From Candidatus Sulfotelmatobacter sp. (GTDB taxonomy: Bacteria > Acidobacteriota > Terriglobia > Terriglobales > Acidobacteriaceae), in contig JASIKQ010000498.1 of assembly GCA_030049565.1 (NCBI GenBank), positions 1-5,782 of the forward strand: DNA of 5,782 nt. The letters run 5' to 3'. The position numbers and the translations under genes are program-made. The notes beneath the pieces were generated by a model that worked only from the letters and a program-made list of their open reading frames with translations, had not been told where the DNA came from and ran no database searches. Shown here one piece after another: positions 4,934-5,782 of the stretch. Each line of letters begins with the position of its first letter. Within the stretch, counting starts at the first letter, position 1.

Positions 4934-5782
4934 ATGGAACCTACCACACAAACCCCCGACTCTGCCGCGCAAGAGCCAGCCGCGAATCCGACGCCGCCGC
5001 AGCCTGTGCCGCAGCGAGACTTCCATGCTTCTCGCCCAGGCACCGGAACCTCCAGATTTCGCATCGCCCTGATCATCGCGATCGTGTTGCTCCTTGTGGC
5101 CGGCATCTTCGTTTACCGGTATGTCACCAGTTACGAAGACACCGACGACGCGGAGATCGATGGTCATCTTAATTCGGTGAGCGCGCGAATTTCCGGCCAC
5201 GTTTCCAAACTAGATGTGGACGACTACCAGTATGTGCAGGCGGGGACCGTGGTGGTGGAAATCGATCCTGCCGATTATCAGGCCGCCTACGACAAGGCCA
5301 AAGCCGATTTCGAAAACGCGCAGGCCGCTGCCGCGGCTGCGGGAGTCACGGTCCCCATCACTTCGGTGAGCACTAGCAGTCAACTCTCGGCCAGTGAAGC
5401 CGATGTGGCCAGCGCCCGCGCGGGCATCGCCGCGGCAAAACAACAATTCGAAGCCGCCAAGGCTCAGTTCGCACAGGCAGAAGCCAACAACGTAAAGGCG
5501 CAGAATGATCTGGTGCGCTACAAGCAACTGGTCGATAAACAAGAAATTTCTCAGCAGCAATACGATCAGGCCATAGCGGTGGCTACTGCCAGCGCCGCGT
5601 CGGTAAATGCTGCTCAAGCCACGGCCGACGCTGCGCGAGAGCAGGTCACGCAGGCCCAGGACAGGCTTCTGTACGCCGAAGCCAACTGGCGCAATGCCCA
5701 GACCGCTCCCCGGCAAATGCAGGTGATTCACTCGCGCCAGGCGGAGGCATTGGCCGAGGCACAACTTAAGAAAGCTGAACTC
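4934..5782 (+). CDS. HlyD/EmrA-type membrane fusion protein (3'-truncated by window edge)
   Basis: Seen: 283 codons remain open to the right edge. Order: a Pro/Gln-rich cytoplasmic tail (1-40), one transmembrane helix (about 43-60, FRIALIIAIVLLLVAGIFVY), then the conserved YEDTDDAEIDGHLNSVSARI and SGHVSKLDVDDYQYVQAGTV half of the biotinyl-lipoyl domain (67-105) ending VVEIDPADY, and a long Ala/Gln/Lys-rich alpha-helical hairpin (about 115-283) that contains a YKQLVDKQEISQQQYDQA turn typical of EmrA and HlyD. Known: these inner-membrane-anchored adaptors join a pump (MFS EmrB type or ABC type) to TolC; EmrA is about 390 residues, so roughly 100 are missing. Start: ATG 4934 is 8 bases after the tolC stop with only a weak AAAGCAAG before it, suggesting translational coupling. 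The pump gene is expected immediately downstream (inference). Confidence 0.9.
   Translation, partial: MEPTTQTPDSAAQEPAANPTPPQPVPQRDFHASRPGTGTSRFRIALIIAIVLLLVAGIFVYRYVTSYEDTDDAEIDGHLNSVSARISGHVSKLDVDDYQYVQAGTVVVEIDPADYQAAYDKAKADFENAQAAAAAAGVTVPITSVSTSSQLSASEADVASARAGIAAAKQQFEAAKAQFAQAEANNVKAQNDLVRYKQLVDKQEISQQQYDQAIAVATASAASVNAAQATADAAREQVTQAQDRLLYAEANWRNAQTAPRQMQVIHSRQAEALAEAQLKKAEL

Noticed and set aside
5210..5764. Long open frame antisense to the membrane fusion protein (184 residues)
   Set aside because: A shadow of the Ala/Gln-rich coiled coil on the plus strand, which has clear family motifs; the antisense product shows none.

Overview
The window looks like a fragment of a soil or sediment bacterium, most plausibly an acidobacterium. 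The basis is a PilZ protein with a long N-terminal extension, a TolC/HlyD efflux pair, and a fused transaldolase/phosphoglucose isomerase next to gnd and tkt. Taxonomy is inferred from gene content and moderately high GC; there is no marker gene.

Left part (1-881, minus strand): this is the wreck of a pentose-phosphate operon. In transcription order it holds the last ~32 codons of a transketolase (tkt), a transaldolase-glucose-6-phosphate isomerase fusion (tal-pgi) reduced to its first ~46 and last ~108 codons joined out of frame, and the intact start of gnd (6-phosphogluconate dehydrogenase), which runs off the left edge. Roughly 0.8 of the tal-pgi gene and nearly all of tkt are missing.

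Middle (882-2253, plus strand): two related VOC-superfamily (glyoxalase/bleomycin-resistance type) genes are separated by debris. The debris is a C-terminal stub of a VapC-type PIN toxin (about 1477-1617) and an in-frame piece of the N-terminal helical domain that often precedes this kind of VOC protein. That piece has lost its start codon, so the second VOC gene now appears to start internally at 1804.

Right part (2254-5782): a PilZ-domain protein (putative c-di-GMP effector) is on the minus strand, convergent with the second VOC gene. A 441-base divergent intergenic region follows, rich in short direct and inverted repeats. A plus-strand efflux operon comes next: a complete TolC-family outer membrane channel, and 8 bases later a HlyD/EmrA-type membrane fusion protein cut off by the right edge. 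The inner-membrane pump is presumably just outside.

The most notable points are the collapsed tkt/tal-pgi region with an out-of-frame deletion junction, and a recurring ACGCGTGG motif. This motif sits in the promoter of the first VOC gene and in both arms of a bipartite inverted repeat upstream of tolC. No complete novel system is visible; the middle reads as a decaying accessory stretch between two conserved gene groups.
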